NCBI GenBank assembly: GCA_027067955.1
Contig: JAMOUW010000079.1
Coordinates: 21,192 to 85,191, forward strand
From: Thermaceae bacterium
GTDB lineage: Bacteria > Deinococcota > Deinococci > Deinococcales > Marinithermaceae
Length of the DNA stretch: 64,000 nt
Direction of reading: 5' to 3'
The translations under genes and the position numbers were made by a program. Of the stretch, positions 29,475 to 38,709 are shown piece after piece (the stretch's first letter is position 1; each line of letters starts with the position of its first letter). Below the pieces are notes generated by a model that did no database searches, was not told where the DNA came from, and saw only the letters and a list, made by a program, of their open reading frames with translations.

Positions 29475-30490
29475 GTTCACGCGGACAGCGGATAGCAGAC
29501 TACGACTACCCCCTTTCCGAGGATCGCATCGCCCAGGAAGGCGCGGATCCGCGTGACAGCAGTCGATTAATGGTCGTTGCGCGCGGTAGGGGCGTTCTCG
29601 AGCATTCGCGTTTTTTCGAACTGCCGCGCTTTCTGGTCTCTGGAGATCTGCTAGTCTTCAATGAAACGAAGGTTTTCCCCGCCCGGCTCCACGGCGAAAA
29701 AGAAAGTGGGGCGCGGATAGAAGTACTGCTGGTGCGAAAGGAGGGCGCGGATCGTTGGTGGGCGCTGGTGCGGCCCGGCCGCCGGCTCAAGCCCGGGGCG
29801 CGGGTTCGTTTCGGCGCACTCGATGCCGAGGTGTTACAGATAAACGACGAGGGTATGCGCCTGCTTTCGTTTTCGGCGCCAGTGCAGGAGCACCTGCCCG
29901 GGCTGGGAGAAACGCCGCTTCCGCCTTACATACACAGGCGGGTTGATCCCCAGCGTTATCAAACCGTTTACGCCCGGTACGAGGGGTCGGTGGCCGCCCC
30001 AACGGCGGGGCTGCACTTCACCCCGCGCCTGCTTGATGAGCTGGCGGAGATGGGCGTGGAGATGGCCCACGTTGTGTTACACGTGGGTCCGGGAACTTTT
30101 CAACCGGTCAAGGGCGCTATTGAAAAACACCGCATGCATGCTGAATATTTCGAGGTGTCGGAAGAGGCTGCATTGCAAATCAACCGTGCCCTGGCCGAAG
30201 GGCGGCGGGTCATCGCTGTGGGGACCACGGTTGTGCGTACTCTCGAATCGGCCTTTGTTTCCGGCAAGGGGGTGCGCCCGGGTGCGGGGGAAACGAGGCT
30301 TTTCATTCGCCCCCCGTATCGTTTCGCGGTCGCTGGGGGTTTGATTACCAATTTTCATCTGCCGCGCAGCACTTTGCTCATGCTCGTTGCGGCGTTTGCC
30401 GGGTACGACGTGACGATGGCCGCTTATCGCAAAGCGCTGGCGCATGGGTACCGTTTCTACAGTCTGGGCGATGCGATGTTGATCGTCTGA
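29471..30490 (+). CDS. queA: tRNA preQ1(34) S-adenosylmethionine ribosyltransferase-isomerase
   Basis: A 339-residue QueA that transfers and isomerises ribose from SAM onto preQ1 in tRNA to form epoxyqueuosine. Signatures: YPLSEDRIAQEGADPRDSSRLMV at the N-terminus, LVFNETKVFPARL, PPYIHR near 150, QTVYARYEGSVAAPTAGLHFT, HVGPGTFQPVK, and TNFHLPRSTLLMLV near the C-terminus. The GTG start overlaps the NYN gene by four bases. The next enzyme in the pathway, QueG, is in the window at 43.9 kb but in a separate operon. Confidence 0.96.
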   Translation: MSSRGQRIADYDYPLSEDRIAQEGADPRDSSRLMVVARGRGVLEHSRFFELPRFLVSGDLLVFNETKVFPARLHGEKESGARIEVLLVRKEGADRWWALVRPGRRLKPGARVRFGALDAEVLQINDEGMRLLSFSAPVQEHLPGLGETPLPPYIHRRVDPQRYQTVYARYEGSVAAPTAGLHFTPRLLDELAEMGVEMAHVVLHVGPGTFQPVKGAIEKHRMHAEYFEVSEEAALQINRALAEGRRVIAVGTTVVRTLESAFVSGKGVRPGAGETRLFIRPPYRFAVAGGLITNFHLPRSTLLMLVAAFAGYDVTMAAYRKALAHGYRFYSLGDAMLIV

Positions 30491-30583
30491 GCTGCCTGAT
30501 TTGAGGTACGCAACCTCCGGTATTTGGCGCTTGGTGAAAGGAACGGGGCTCGTGACTGGCTGATCGGGCCCTGTGGCGAGGGT

Positions 30584-30804
30584 TACAATCGCGGTCTTGC
30601 GCGCCGATTAATACCACCGGCTTTCTCGTAGTGCAATCAGCAGGTCCCCTTTTGTCGGAGGAACGGGGGGCGAGGGAAGTTTTGCACGGGTTCTAGGGCG
30701 TACGTACATTTCGTGGGTGTCTTTTGCAACCCGCTCTCGCCGCGCCGGCTCCGGGCTTCTTCGCGCCCCTCTCCCTGCACAGGGTTTCCAGGGGTCGCTT
30801 TTTA
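30584..30804 (+). ncRNA. candidate structured small RNA downstream of queA
   Basis: The 316-base gap between queA and dnaG has no plausible gene. It contains a TACAAT box at 30584-30589, then a segment that can fold into a long hairpin (GGCGAG 30669-30674 with CTCGCC 30736-30741; CGGGTT 30687-30692 with AACCCG 30728-30733) and ends in a terminator at 30763-30803. Together these would give an RNA of about 210 bases. I could not match it to tmRNA, SRP RNA, RNase P RNA or 6S RNA by eye. It may instead be a long queA 3' untranslated region. Confidence 0.35.
30763..30803 (+). terminator. Rho-independent terminator before the dnaG stop
   Basis: GCGCCCCT (30763-30770) pairs with AGGGGTCGC (30790-30798, one bulge) around an internal CCCTG/CAGGG hairpin, followed by TTTTT at 30799-30803. 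It is oriented for plus-strand transcription, 270 bases after queA. Confidence 0.75.
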
Positions 30805-30806
30805 AG

Positions 30807-32567
30807 TTATCCTCCGTTGTTGGTGCGGTAAAGCCGACGCTCGGCTTCGATGGCGTGATCTAGTTCCTGTATTTCCTTCAAAATCTGCAATGTGTGTTCC
30901 CGATCTTCTTTGAGTGCTGCCGTCAGCCGGGCGCGTTTGCGCCGCAAATATGCTTCGCGCAGTCTTGCCAGACTCTTGTCGAGCTGCTCCTTGTGTTCGC
31001 CGGCGCTATCGCTTCCGGATAGCATCAACCGTTCGAACAGGAGGCCGCCTTCACCGCGACCGGCGAAGCGATCGAGAATCCGCCGCTGTCTGAATCCTTC
31101 TTCCTCGGCCACCCTGATGAACTCTGCCAGAAATGTGTCGTCCGGGGGCCAGCTATGATCTTCTACGTAACGTACCCAGTCAGCGAGATGGTCCGGGCCG
31201 ACCGCAAGCAGCTGAGCAATGACATCCAGCTCCAGCAGCAAAATGCGGTCGTCCGGATTCTTCACCGCCGCTTCCACCTGGGCGCGTTCCACAACGCGCC
31301 GCTTGCGCTTTTGTTGGCTGCGGATTAAGTCTTCGAGAGCCCGCGGGTCCAGGCCCAAGCGATCCACGATCACTGCTTTCAAGGCTTCGGCGACGGGGTC
31401 GAAGGGATCGACGTCGACCAGGCGAGGGAGCAATCGTTCCAGCACAGCACGTTTCCCCTCAGTGGTGCCGAGATCGACGTCCTCGGCTGCCGACTGGAAG
31501 CGGTATTCGACTTCCGGGAGGGCTTCCTCCAAAGCCCGGGCAAAGGCTTCCTTCCCGCCGGGGCTGGTGAGCAGGTCCCCGGGATCGCGCCCGGCGGGAA
31601 GCAGCACTGCGTAAGTGAGAAAACGGCGCGCCACCGCGACGTCCAGTCCCGCCAGCGTCGCTTTCCGCCCCGCTTCGTCGGCGTCGAATGCCAGATACAG
31701 CCGCTCTGCTTCCGCACGCTCCAGCAAGCGCGCTTGCTCTTGCGAGAGGGACGAGCCGAGTACGGCGACGGTTTCGGTCCAGCCCAATTGCGTTAGCGCC
31801 AGAACATCAAACAGCCCTTCGACGACGATGGCCCGGCGGCGTTTGCGGATGCTCTTCCTTGCCTCGGAAAAACCGTATAGCAGGCGGTTTTTTTTGAACA
31901 GGTCGGTTTCGGGCGTATTTAAATATTTGGGCGAGTCGTCGGCGGATAGCGCCCTGCCGGTAAATGCGACCACCCGTCCCATGGGGTCGCGTATAGGGAA
32001 GATGACCCGCCCGCGGAAACGGTCGTAGACGCGCCCCTCTTTTTCTGCAAGGACCCCCGCTTGCAAACCTAGTTTGAGGGGAACCTTATGGCGCGTTAGG
32101 TGGCGGACCAGCCCATCCCAGCTTTTTGGGGCGTAACCAAGCGAATATTGCTCTATCGTTTCGGGTTTCAGGCCGCGGCCTTGCAGATATACCAGCGCTT
32201 CATTTCCGATGTTGTCATGAAAGTATTCAAGCGCTATCCGGTTTACGTCTACGAGGTCTTTACTAGACTTTTGGGACGGTCCGCGTTCGGGGAGCTCTAC
32301 CCCGGCTTCTTGGGCAAGTTTTTCCAGGGCCTCGCGGAAGTCCAGACCCTCGATCATCTGCACAAACTTGAATACGTCGCCTCCTGCTTTGCAGCCAAAG
32401 CAGTAAAACATGCCCTTGTTTTCGTCTACATAAAAAGATGGAGTCTTTTCGTTATGAAAGGGGCAGAGGCCTTTCCAGCGCCCCTGGCCTGCGGGTTTCA
32501 ATGGAAGGTACCGCTCGACTAGGGATTTAAAGTCGATGCGGTCGCGGATTTCTTCACGAGGGTCCAT
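30807..32567 (-). CDS. dnaG: DNA primase
   Basis: A 586-residue DnaG. The CHC2 zinc-binding domain is at the N-terminus (Cys35, His38, Cys56, Cys59 in CPFH ... CFGC), followed by the RNA-polymerase domain (FRGRVIFPIRDPMGRVVAFTGRAL) and the TOPRIM fold with VVEGLFDVLAL and LAFDADEAGRKAT (acidic metal cluster). The C-terminal part is helical and charged, as expected for a DnaB-interacting domain. Start ATG 32567 begins MDPREEIRDRIDFKSLVERY; longer frames run into the cyclase gene. It overlaps the cyclase stop by 14 bases, an unusual operon partner for a primase. Confidence 0.96.
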   Translation of the reverse strand: MDPREEIRDRIDFKSLVERYLPLKPAGQGRWKGLCPFHNEKTPSFYVDENKGMFYCFGCKAGGDVFKFVQMIEGLDFREALEKLAQEAGVELPERGPSQKSSKDLVDVNRIALEYFHDNIGNEALVYLQGRGLKPETIEQYSLGYAPKSWDGLVRHLTRHKVPLKLGLQAGVLAEKEGRVYDRFRGRVIFPIRDPMGRVVAFTGRALSADDSPKYLNTPETDLFKKNRLLYGFSEARKSIRKRRRAIVVEGLFDVLALTQLGWTETVAVLGSSLSQEQARLLERAEAERLYLAFDADEAGRKATLAGLDVAVARRFLTYAVLLPAGRDPGDLLTSPGGKEAFARALEEALPEVEYRFQSAAEDVDLGTTEGKRAVLERLLPRLVDVDPFDPVAEALKAVIVDRLGLDPRALEDLIRSQQKRKRRVVERAQVEAAVKNPDDRILLLELDVIAQLLAVGPDHLADWVRYVEDHSWPPDDTFLAEFIRVAEEEGFRQRRILDRFAGRGEGGLLFERLMLSGSDSAGEHKEQLDKSLARLREAYLRRKRARLTAALKEDREHTLQILKEIQELDHAIEAERRLYRTNNGG

Positions 32568-35500
32568 CGGTTTCCTGCAGCCGTGCGCTGCTGCCATGCT
32601 GGCGCGCCCACGCACCCAGGATACCGTAGCCTCCGAGGCTGTGGTCAGCCGCAGAACCGGAATGCTCCAGCCGGGTCAGCAGAGATTGCCGCCACGTTTC
32701 CTGCGTAGCCAGTGAACCCTTGAAGCGCAGGAGGTGCTCAACCGGTTCGCCCCGCCCCATGGCGATTTCTGCCCGCAACAGACGCGCAGTTTCACTGACC
32801 GCTACGAAGCCCCCGGCACCGGCGCGCCTTTGCAGGTGCTGCGCCAGCGCCAGCGCCTTTTTCGGTTTTCTATGCATCAGATACAGACCCCACAAGGTCA
32901 GGGTCAGGTAGTGCAGATAAGGGCCGCTGCTACGAGTTTGCCTGCGGGCGGCCTTGAGTACGGGTATGGGGTTCCCGCCCGTACGCCATATCCGCAATGC
33001 TTCAGAGAGGGCAAATAGCAAATGGCCCGGCGAAGAGGTTTCCTGGGCGTGACGACGCTGCAGCTCGCGGAAGCGTTGTTCGCTATCGGGACCACCACGC
33101 AAGGCGTATGCCAGGGCCAGGTTAGCCCCCAGCCAGTGATGAGGTTCACCAGCATAAGCAGACTCGCCCAATACTATAGCCTGTTGTAATTGCCCGGTTT
33201 CTATGAAATAGCGCATGCGGATTGCGTGGATTCGCGCCCTCTCATTCGGTGTTCGCGCGTGATCCAGGTGAACCTCGGCTTGCTCCAGTGCGGCAGCCGC
33301 CTCACTGGCCCGACCTTGATCGAGCCACAATCCCGCACGAACGCTCCACGCGGTGGTGGCCAGACCGGGATGGGCTTTGCGCGCGTGCTCGACGGCCCGA
33401 TCTGCCCATTCGGCGGCGGCCTCCAGTCGCTCTGCCATCCAGCGGTGCCCGCTTATTGCCAGTGCCGCTTCCGCAGCGCGGCTTTCGTTGCGAGCTTCCA
33501 TGTAGTGGGTATATGCCGAATGCATGGCCCTGGCAGCCTCTTCGTAGCGACCTAGTTCGGCGTAGCTTTCAGCAAGGAGACGGGCATGCGCGGCTCTGAG
33601 TTCAGGGGGACCTTGCGGCTGCGCCGCGTGCAGGCGCTCGAGCCTTTCGGCTGGAGGGTCGAGCGCCAATAGTGCCATAGCGACCTCCGGATCGCCTCGC
33701 CGTGCCTTCAAGTAACGGCCGAGATTGATCCTTGCCTCCTTGGCCATGCCCAGGCGCGCCTGCGCCAGGCCGGTAAGCTTGAGCGCTTCGTGGGATGTCT
33801 GCCCTTCTAGCCACGAGAGTGCCGTTTCGGGCGATCCCCCCTCCAGATGCAGCGCCGCCAGGCGCAACCGGGCTTCATCCTTGTTTTCGTCAGGAAAGTA
33901 ACCCAGCGCAGCCTGATAGTATTGCTCGGCGCCGCGGAAGATGCCTTCTTCTTTTTGCAGGTCGCCGGCGCGCAGGTAGGCGCGCGCCGCGTCGAGATTG
34001 CGGCCTGCCAATCGCGCGTGCTCGGCCGCCTGGGCGGCGTAGTGAGTACTGGGTCGGTTTCGCAACCAGTGCCAGTAGGCCTCGTGAAGCCGCAGGCGGT
34101 CCTTTTTCGAGAGAAAGAGGCGGGCGGCTTTTTGTAGCAATGGGTTGGCGACCCGCAGCGCTGTTGCGTCTTCGTCGCTCGTAGTGTCGGCTACCAGGTA
34201 GCCGTCTTCGACGAGGTCGGTAATGGCGCTGTCTACTTCTTCGTTGAGCAGCTCCCGCAGCAAACCCGGCCAGCTAGCTGGCTGTCCTAGGGCGGTATAG
34301 AGAAGAATCTTCCGGTGTAGCGGGCGCAGTTTGTCCAGCCGGGACTGAAAAGCCGCCATTACCGATGCGCCGGGATCTGCTGATAGCGCAAGGAAGCGCA
34401 AGGCTAGCGGGAAACCTCCGCTTTCTCGATATATCCCCTCGCGGGTACCCTTGTCCAGTGCGGGATTGAGGTGCCTGAGGTAGGCGTCGGCATCGCGCGG
34501 CGATAGCGGTCCCAGCATTAGATCGGCTCCTGGGGCTGGCGAGCGTTTGAGCACCAGCACCGTCAGGCCTTTCAGGGGTTCGCTGCGGAGTTCGTCAAGC
34601 AGGCGACCAAGCAGAGCATGGTCGTGTGGTCCGCTGCGCATGACCAGCACCGTGGGGCGCTCCGTGGCCAAATATTGAAGGCCGCGCCGGAAGCTGCGCG
34701 CCAGGGTGCTCTCCAGGTCTTCCGGGGGGGCGGGACGCTCGGATTCCAGGCCAAGTGCGAAGGCAAGTGCCCGGCGGTCGAGGTCGGCGAGGGGAAGCTG
34801 CGCAAGGATGGCTTCGGGGGTCATGCCCAGACTGCGCGCCAGTGCCTGTTGCAGGATTTCACGCACGGGGCTCCCTACGTCCACCCCGGGAATGTGAATC
34901 GTGCGTATCTGGGACGAACTGCGCCTCAGGGCTTCCTCTACCAAGAACGTTTTTCCGGCGCCGATGGGTCCCGAAATCACGGCCACGCGGCCGCCGCCCC
35001 GTTCGGCCTCGCCGATCCAGCCCAGAACCCGCTTGATCTCTTCTTCGCGGCCGAAGAGGGGATGTTCGCGTCGCCCCCAGCCCTGGAAGACTCCTACAGG
35101 CTGGGGTTCCCGAAAGCCCTTGAAAAGGCGCGGTTTCAGACCCTTAAGGTTGGCCTCGGGGATCAGCTGTGCCGTTACCTGGTCCAGCCATACTTCGCCG
35201 CCCGGGGCCGATGCGGCGAGACGCTGTGCCAGATTCACGGGGGTTCCTATCACGGTTTGGTGCTGCCCCTGTTCGCTTCCTAGCGGTCCCAGCAGCACCA
35301 GGCCGGTGGCGAGCCCTACCCGGCCTTGCAGCTCCTGACCGTTACCGCGTGTGGCTTCGACCATGCAGGCCGCCGCTTGCAGCGCTCGCAAGGGTTCGTT
35401 CTCGCGGCTCTTTTGCAGCCCGAAGACGGCGAGCATGCCGTCGCCGAAGAACTTGTCCACGTAGCCGCCATGAGTGGTTACGCAGTCGCGGGCCCGCTCC

Positions 35501-35694
35501 AGCAGTTTATGAACTGCATGATGGGTGTCTTCCAGGTCGTGCGCGGTGGTGTAGCGGCTGAAGTTGGTGAGGTCGAAAAACAAGGCAGTCGCCCACCTGC
35601 GCTGCGGCAGCGGGGCCCTGCTCAGCGGATTGCCGCAATGCCCGCAGAACTGAAATCCCTCTGGATTGCGTGCACCGCAATGCGGGCAACGCAC
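32554..35694 (-). CDS. class III adenylate/guanylate cyclase with zinc ribbon, AAA ATPase and TPR repeats
   Basis: A 1046-residue signalling protein. It begins with a zinc ribbon (Cys3, Cys6, Cys17, Cys20). The cyclase domain (about 33-190) has both metal-binding Asp (Asp41 in FFDLTNFS; Asp85 in KFFGDGMLAVFG), Lys81 and Thr147 at the purine-specifying positions, and the transition-state Asn154 and Arg158 (TPVNLAQRL), so it looks active and ATP-preferring. An AAA/STAND ATPase (GPIGAGKT, about residue 255) and a long TPR-like C-terminus follow. It is probably a sensor whose TPR/ATPase part gates cyclase activity. Encoded between a 139 aa unknown protein and dnaG, overlapping dnaG by 14 bases. 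Confidence 0.9.
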   Translation of the reverse strand: MRCPHCGARNPEGFQFCGHCGNPLSRAPLPQRRWATALFFDLTNFSRYTTAHDLEDTHHAVHKLLERARDCVTTHGGYVDKFFGDGMLAVFGLQKSRENEPLRALQAAACMVEATRGNGQELQGRVGLATGLVLLGPLGSEQGQHQTVIGTPVNLAQRLAASAPGGEVWLDQVTAQLIPEANLKGLKPRLFKGFREPQPVGVFQGWGRREHPLFGREEEIKRVLGWIGEAERGGGRVAVISGPIGAGKTFLVEEALRRSSSQIRTIHIPGVDVGSPVREILQQALARSLGMTPEAILAQLPLADLDRRALAFALGLESERPAPPEDLESTLARSFRRGLQYLATERPTVLVMRSGPHDHALLGRLLDELRSEPLKGLTVLVLKRSPAPGADLMLGPLSPRDADAYLRHLNPALDKGTREGIYRESGGFPLALRFLALSADPGASVMAAFQSRLDKLRPLHRKILLYTALGQPASWPGLLRELLNEEVDSAITDLVEDGYLVADTTSDEDATALRVANPLLQKAARLFLSKKDRLRLHEAYWHWLRNRPSTHYAAQAAEHARLAGRNLDAARAYLRAGDLQKEEGIFRGAEQYYQAALGYFPDENKDEARLRLAALHLEGGSPETALSWLEGQTSHEALKLTGLAQARLGMAKEARINLGRYLKARRGDPEVAMALLALDPPAERLERLHAAQPQGPPELRAAHARLLAESYAELGRYEEAARAMHSAYTHYMEARNESRAAEAALAISGHRWMAERLEAAAEWADRAVEHARKAHPGLATTAWSVRAGLWLDQGRASEAAAALEQAEVHLDHARTPNERARIHAIRMRYFIETGQLQQAIVLGESAYAGEPHHWLGANLALAYALRGGPDSEQRFRELQRRHAQETSSPGHLLFALSEALRIWRTGGNPIPVLKAARRQTRSSGPYLHYLTLTLWGLYLMHRKPKKALALAQHLQRRAGAGGFVAVSETARLLRAEIAMGRGEPVEHLLRFKGSLATQETWRQSLLTRLEHSGSAADHSLGGYGILGAWARQHGSSARLQETDGPS

Positions 35695-35698
35695 CTGA

Positions 35699-36118
35699 TT
35701 ACAACCTCCCTTCCATCCGGAAAGCCATCAGGGGGGGTTCGGTGGTGACCTCTATGTCCATCCCCTCTTCAAGGGGCTTCTCCGATGCGAGGACCAAAGG
35801 TAGACCACAATCCATGAGATAGAAGCCCGGTTCCAGCTCGGCCTGGACCCGGCCCTTCAGCCGATAGCGCCCCCCGGAGAGCTCCTCTATTCCCGGAGCG
35901 TGCCGGCGGTACCTGAACGATTCGACGCTTGCATGCAATACCAGTTCGACCTGGCCAGTGGGTGCCGGAGGTGCGCACCGATCGAAGGGGTAAAGCACCC
36001 CGACGGGGGTAATCGCCTCGAGTAAGGGATAGCCGAAGGGATACGGTAACAGCTCAACGTTTACCGCGTGATCGGCGAAGTGTTCCGCGAAGTACTCGGG
36101 GCTTTCCTCATAGGCCAT
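35699..36118 (-). CDS. hypothetical protein (139 aa) upstream of the cyclase
   Basis: A 139-residue soluble, acidic, beta-rich protein without signal peptide or membrane segment. Two Cys are present (near residues 48 and 104). No known motif recognised. It begins the cyclase-dnaG operon, four bases before the cyclase gene, and has a TAAAAT box exactly six bases before its ATG, so it is the leaderless first gene. It could be a modulator of the cyclase; that is inferred from position only. Confidence 0.75.
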   Translation of the reverse strand: MAYEESPEYFAEHFADHAVNVELLPYPFGYPLLEAITPVGVLYPFDRCAPPAPTGQVELVLHASVESFRYRRHAPGIEELSGGRYRLKGRVQAELEPGFYLMDCGLPLVLASEKPLEEGMDIEVTTEPPLMAFRMEGRL

Positions 36119-36124
36119 GGGAAC

Positions 36125-36130
36125 ATTTTA
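36125..36130 (-). promoter_or_regulatory. leaderless-type -10 box (TAAAAT) of the cyclase-dnaG operon
   Basis: TAAAAT on the minus strand, six bases before the ATG at 36118. It would drive the unknown protein, cyclase and primase together. Confidence 0.6.
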
Positions 36131-36199
36131 GGTTAGGGAACCAGCCGTGGCGTACCCCAAAATAGGGGGGGTGTGACCGGGGTGAGAGCGACGTTTGGC

Positions 36200-38650
36200 T
36201 CAGAAGACGGGACCGATTCGAAAATGGAAAACGCCCCGAGGATGAATTCCGCTGAAGCCGTAATCGAAGCGAAGTGCAGGGAGGAGGACCGAACCGTAAC
36301 CCAGGTTCAGCTGCACTCCGGCGCCGAAGCCCGCTTTCAGGTCCGGGTCGTCTCCTGGATTCCATGCTGTTCCGAAGTCCACGAAGAGAATGCCAATGAC
36401 GGTTTGGCTGATGACCGATTGCAGGTTGAAGTCGTAACGGTACTCCACGGAGCTGCCCAGGAAGTAGCGCCCGGAGAACTCCATGGGTTTGTAGCCCCTT
36501 AGTGTTCCGATCTCCACCTGGTTACCCCCCAGGAAGAAGATGCGACTGGCTGGAGGATCTCCTAGGACAGCTCCCCCCGAAGCGCGCAAGGCGAAAACCT
36601 GGCGCGGGTCTTCGTCCACCACGGTATAGGTCTTGAAGTTAATCCAGGCAGGTACAAATTGGCTCGCAGGTTTTCCATAGGGAATGTTGAGACCATAAGC
36701 CAGGGATCCTGTGAGGGTAAACCCCTGTCTGGGGAACTGGGGGTCTTCGACGGTTGAGTACGTGGCTGAAGTCCCGACCGAGAAGCTGCGGTAGGGGACG
36801 GGCAGCAGGCTGCGGGCTGTGGCCTCGTCGGGTTTGGATGGTTTATCGGGATCGTAAATTTCCAGCTTGGGTTGCACCCACTCGCCATCGAGATTGACGA
36901 AGACCTTGAGGTTGTCCAGCTCGCGCGACCAGGGTCTGCCTACGGAAAACTTGCCGCCGCTGCGGCGCTCGCTATACTCCCAGCCCGTGTCTGAGTCGTT
37001 CGAATCCTTCAGCGGCAGATTACCCAGCGGATAAGTATAGGCGCTAATGCTGAAGCTAGTGGGCACTTCCTTGAAGTCCAGATAATCTACCCAGAGCCAG
37101 GGAATGCTGTAGCTGGCGCGAATGGAAACGTTGTCGTGGGCGTCGTTCTCTCCGAACGACAGGTTGAGGCTGGCCTGATGGGCGCGGCCCCATAAGTTCT
37201 TGGTCTCCAGTGTCGCCTGACCGCTCCAGCCTTCTACGCTGGACCAGGCTAGGGCAGGGGCCAGTACGGTGGTTTTTGCCTCTTTGAGAGTAAGGATCAA
37301 TATCAGGCGGTCGGGGGATTCCCCGGTCGTCGTATTGACCGCGGGGGGTTCTGCCAGCAGTCCTGAACGCAATAGGTTGCTGATGCCCTTACGAATTGCC
37401 GGAACCGAGAATAGTGTTCCCGGAGGCGGGAGCTCACGAAGTACGACGAAGTCGCGCGTGCTGTGCGCTCCCGTCCAGTCGAGCCGGTAACCCCCGATTC
37501 TCAGTTCGTGAATTCTAAGCAGGTAAACACCGTTTTCAAAGGTGAAGTCCGGCTGAGGAAGGATTTCATATCCGGCGTCGTGGTAGGCCCGCTGGATTCG
37601 AATGAAGTCTTCCTGGGCCAGTTCGGGAGAAAATAGATCACCCGGGCGCAGGCGGAGTAGCGATTTTAGCTCCTCCGGGTCGAGTGCGGTTACTCCCTCC
37701 AGGCGCAGCTCGCGAATCTTTCCATAACGCACCTCTCCTGGAGTGAGCACCACCCGAACCCGGTCGCCGCCGGCGGGCTCGATTCTGAGCCGAATCTCGC
37801 GTTCGACTTCGCGGGAGATTCGGGCGACCTCGTCAAGCAAGCGATCGTAATTGAGAATTTCCCCTACTTTTAACCCAACCCTAACATTCTGTAGTTCCCC
37901 GGTATCGATCTCTGCAAGCTTCAGTTCGTGGATGAATACAGTCAATGTTCCTTCTGCCAGGTAGGTTCGCTTGGGATCTACACCAGAGAAGCGATATCCG
38001 GCTTCGAAGTACTTACGGTTGATTTGTTCAATGGCGCTGCGGTATAGGGGCCAGGAGAACTCTCCCTTCTCGAGCAGGGGTTTAAAAGGTTGCCTTAACT
38101 CCGGGAGCGGAAAGACGCTCGCACCCTTTATTTCAAGTTTCTTGAGGGGTTGGGTTTCCTTCACAGAATAAGTCAATGTAATCCCAGATCCGCCCTCCAG
38201 GGTTTCCAGCTCCACTTCGGGGGTGAAGGGAAAACCCCGTTCCCGGTAGAAATTGGCGAGACGTTCCGCCCCTTCCCGGGCCCGAACGGGGTTGAACGTA
38301 GCTCCAGTACCCAGGGCGAGTTCGTCATTGAGCAGTTGCGCAAGCTGATCCGGTGGAAATGCTTGCGATTTTACCTCTACCTTTGCTATTGGAGGATTTG
38401 GTTCCAGTTTCACAATAAGAACGTCGTCTTCAAGAGCGACCTCTACTTTGCGGAAATAGCCGCTTTCCATGAGTGCGTTGCGGACTGCTTCTACATCGAT
38501 GCTGCCAGTGTCCTGCCCAGGTTTTACTGGCAGCGCTACCCGCGCCAGGGCAGACAGCACCGGGTCGGCACCTTCGATGCGGATATCGGCGAGGGGGGCG
38601 GCTAAAGCAAGACCTGCCGTCAGCAGCAGCGGTACCAGGTAGTGTCGCAT
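36200..38650 (-). CDS. bamA: outer-membrane protein assembly factor, BamA/Omp85 family
   Basis: An 816-residue Omp85 protein. After a signal peptide (residues 1-18, ending GLALA) come about five POTRA domains (DIRIEGADPVLSALARVALP; PIAKVEVKSQAFP; KKLEIKGASVFPLPELRQPF; and two more to about 410), then a C-terminal beta-barrel with the Omp85 surface-antigen signature (RYFLGSSVEYRYDFN, VDFGTAWN, GAGVQLNLGYG) ending in RIGPVF with a terminal Phe, the classic outer-membrane signal. It inserts beta-barrel proteins into the outer membrane. Its presence shows a diderm envelope. TAGCAT lies exactly six bases before the ATG. Confidence 0.93.
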   Translation of the reverse strand: MRHYLVPLLLTAGLALAAPLADIRIEGADPVLSALARVALPVKPGQDTGSIDVEAVRNALMESGYFRKVEVALEDDVLIVKLEPNPPIAKVEVKSQAFPPDQLAQLLNDELALGTGATFNPVRAREGAERLANFYRERGFPFTPEVELETLEGGSGITLTYSVKETQPLKKLEIKGASVFPLPELRQPFKPLLEKGEFSWPLYRSAIEQINRKYFEAGYRFSGVDPKRTYLAEGTLTVFIHELKLAEIDTGELQNVRVGLKVGEILNYDRLLDEVARISREVEREIRLRIEPAGGDRVRVVLTPGEVRYGKIRELRLEGVTALDPEELKSLLRLRPGDLFSPELAQEDFIRIQRAYHDAGYEILPQPDFTFENGVYLLRIHELRIGGYRLDWTGAHSTRDFVVLRELPPPGTLFSVPAIRKGISNLLRSGLLAEPPAVNTTTGESPDRLILILTLKEAKTTVLAPALAWSSVEGWSGQATLETKNLWGRAHQASLNLSFGENDAHDNVSIRASYSIPWLWVDYLDFKEVPTSFSISAYTYPLGNLPLKDSNDSDTGWEYSERRSGGKFSVGRPWSRELDNLKVFVNLDGEWVQPKLEIYDPDKPSKPDEATARSLLPVPYRSFSVGTSATYSTVEDPQFPRQGFTLTGSLAYGLNIPYGKPASQFVPAWINFKTYTVVDEDPRQVFALRASGGAVLGDPPASRIFFLGGNQVEIGTLRGYKPMEFSGRYFLGSSVEYRYDFNLQSVISQTVIGILFVDFGTAWNPGDDPDLKAGFGAGVQLNLGYGSVLLPALRFDYGFSGIHPRGVFHFRIGPVF

Positions 38651-38656
38651 ATCCTG

Positions 38657-38662
38657 ATGCTA
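38657..38662 (-). promoter_or_regulatory. leaderless-type -10 box (TAGCAT) of bamA
   Basis: TAGCAT on the minus strand, six bases before the ATG at 38650. Divergent from the punA promoter within 59 bases. Confidence 0.55.
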
Positions 38663-38697
38663 CCTCTACGCGTGAAGTGGGCGTGAGACCCGTGTGG

Positions 38698-38703
38698 TAA
38701 CGT
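38698..38703 (+). promoter_or_regulatory. leaderless-type -10 box (TAACGT) of punA
   Basis: TAACGT, six bases, GTG at 38710. No Shine-Dalgarno sequence precedes the start. Confidence 0.5.
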
Positions 38704-38709
38704 AATATT

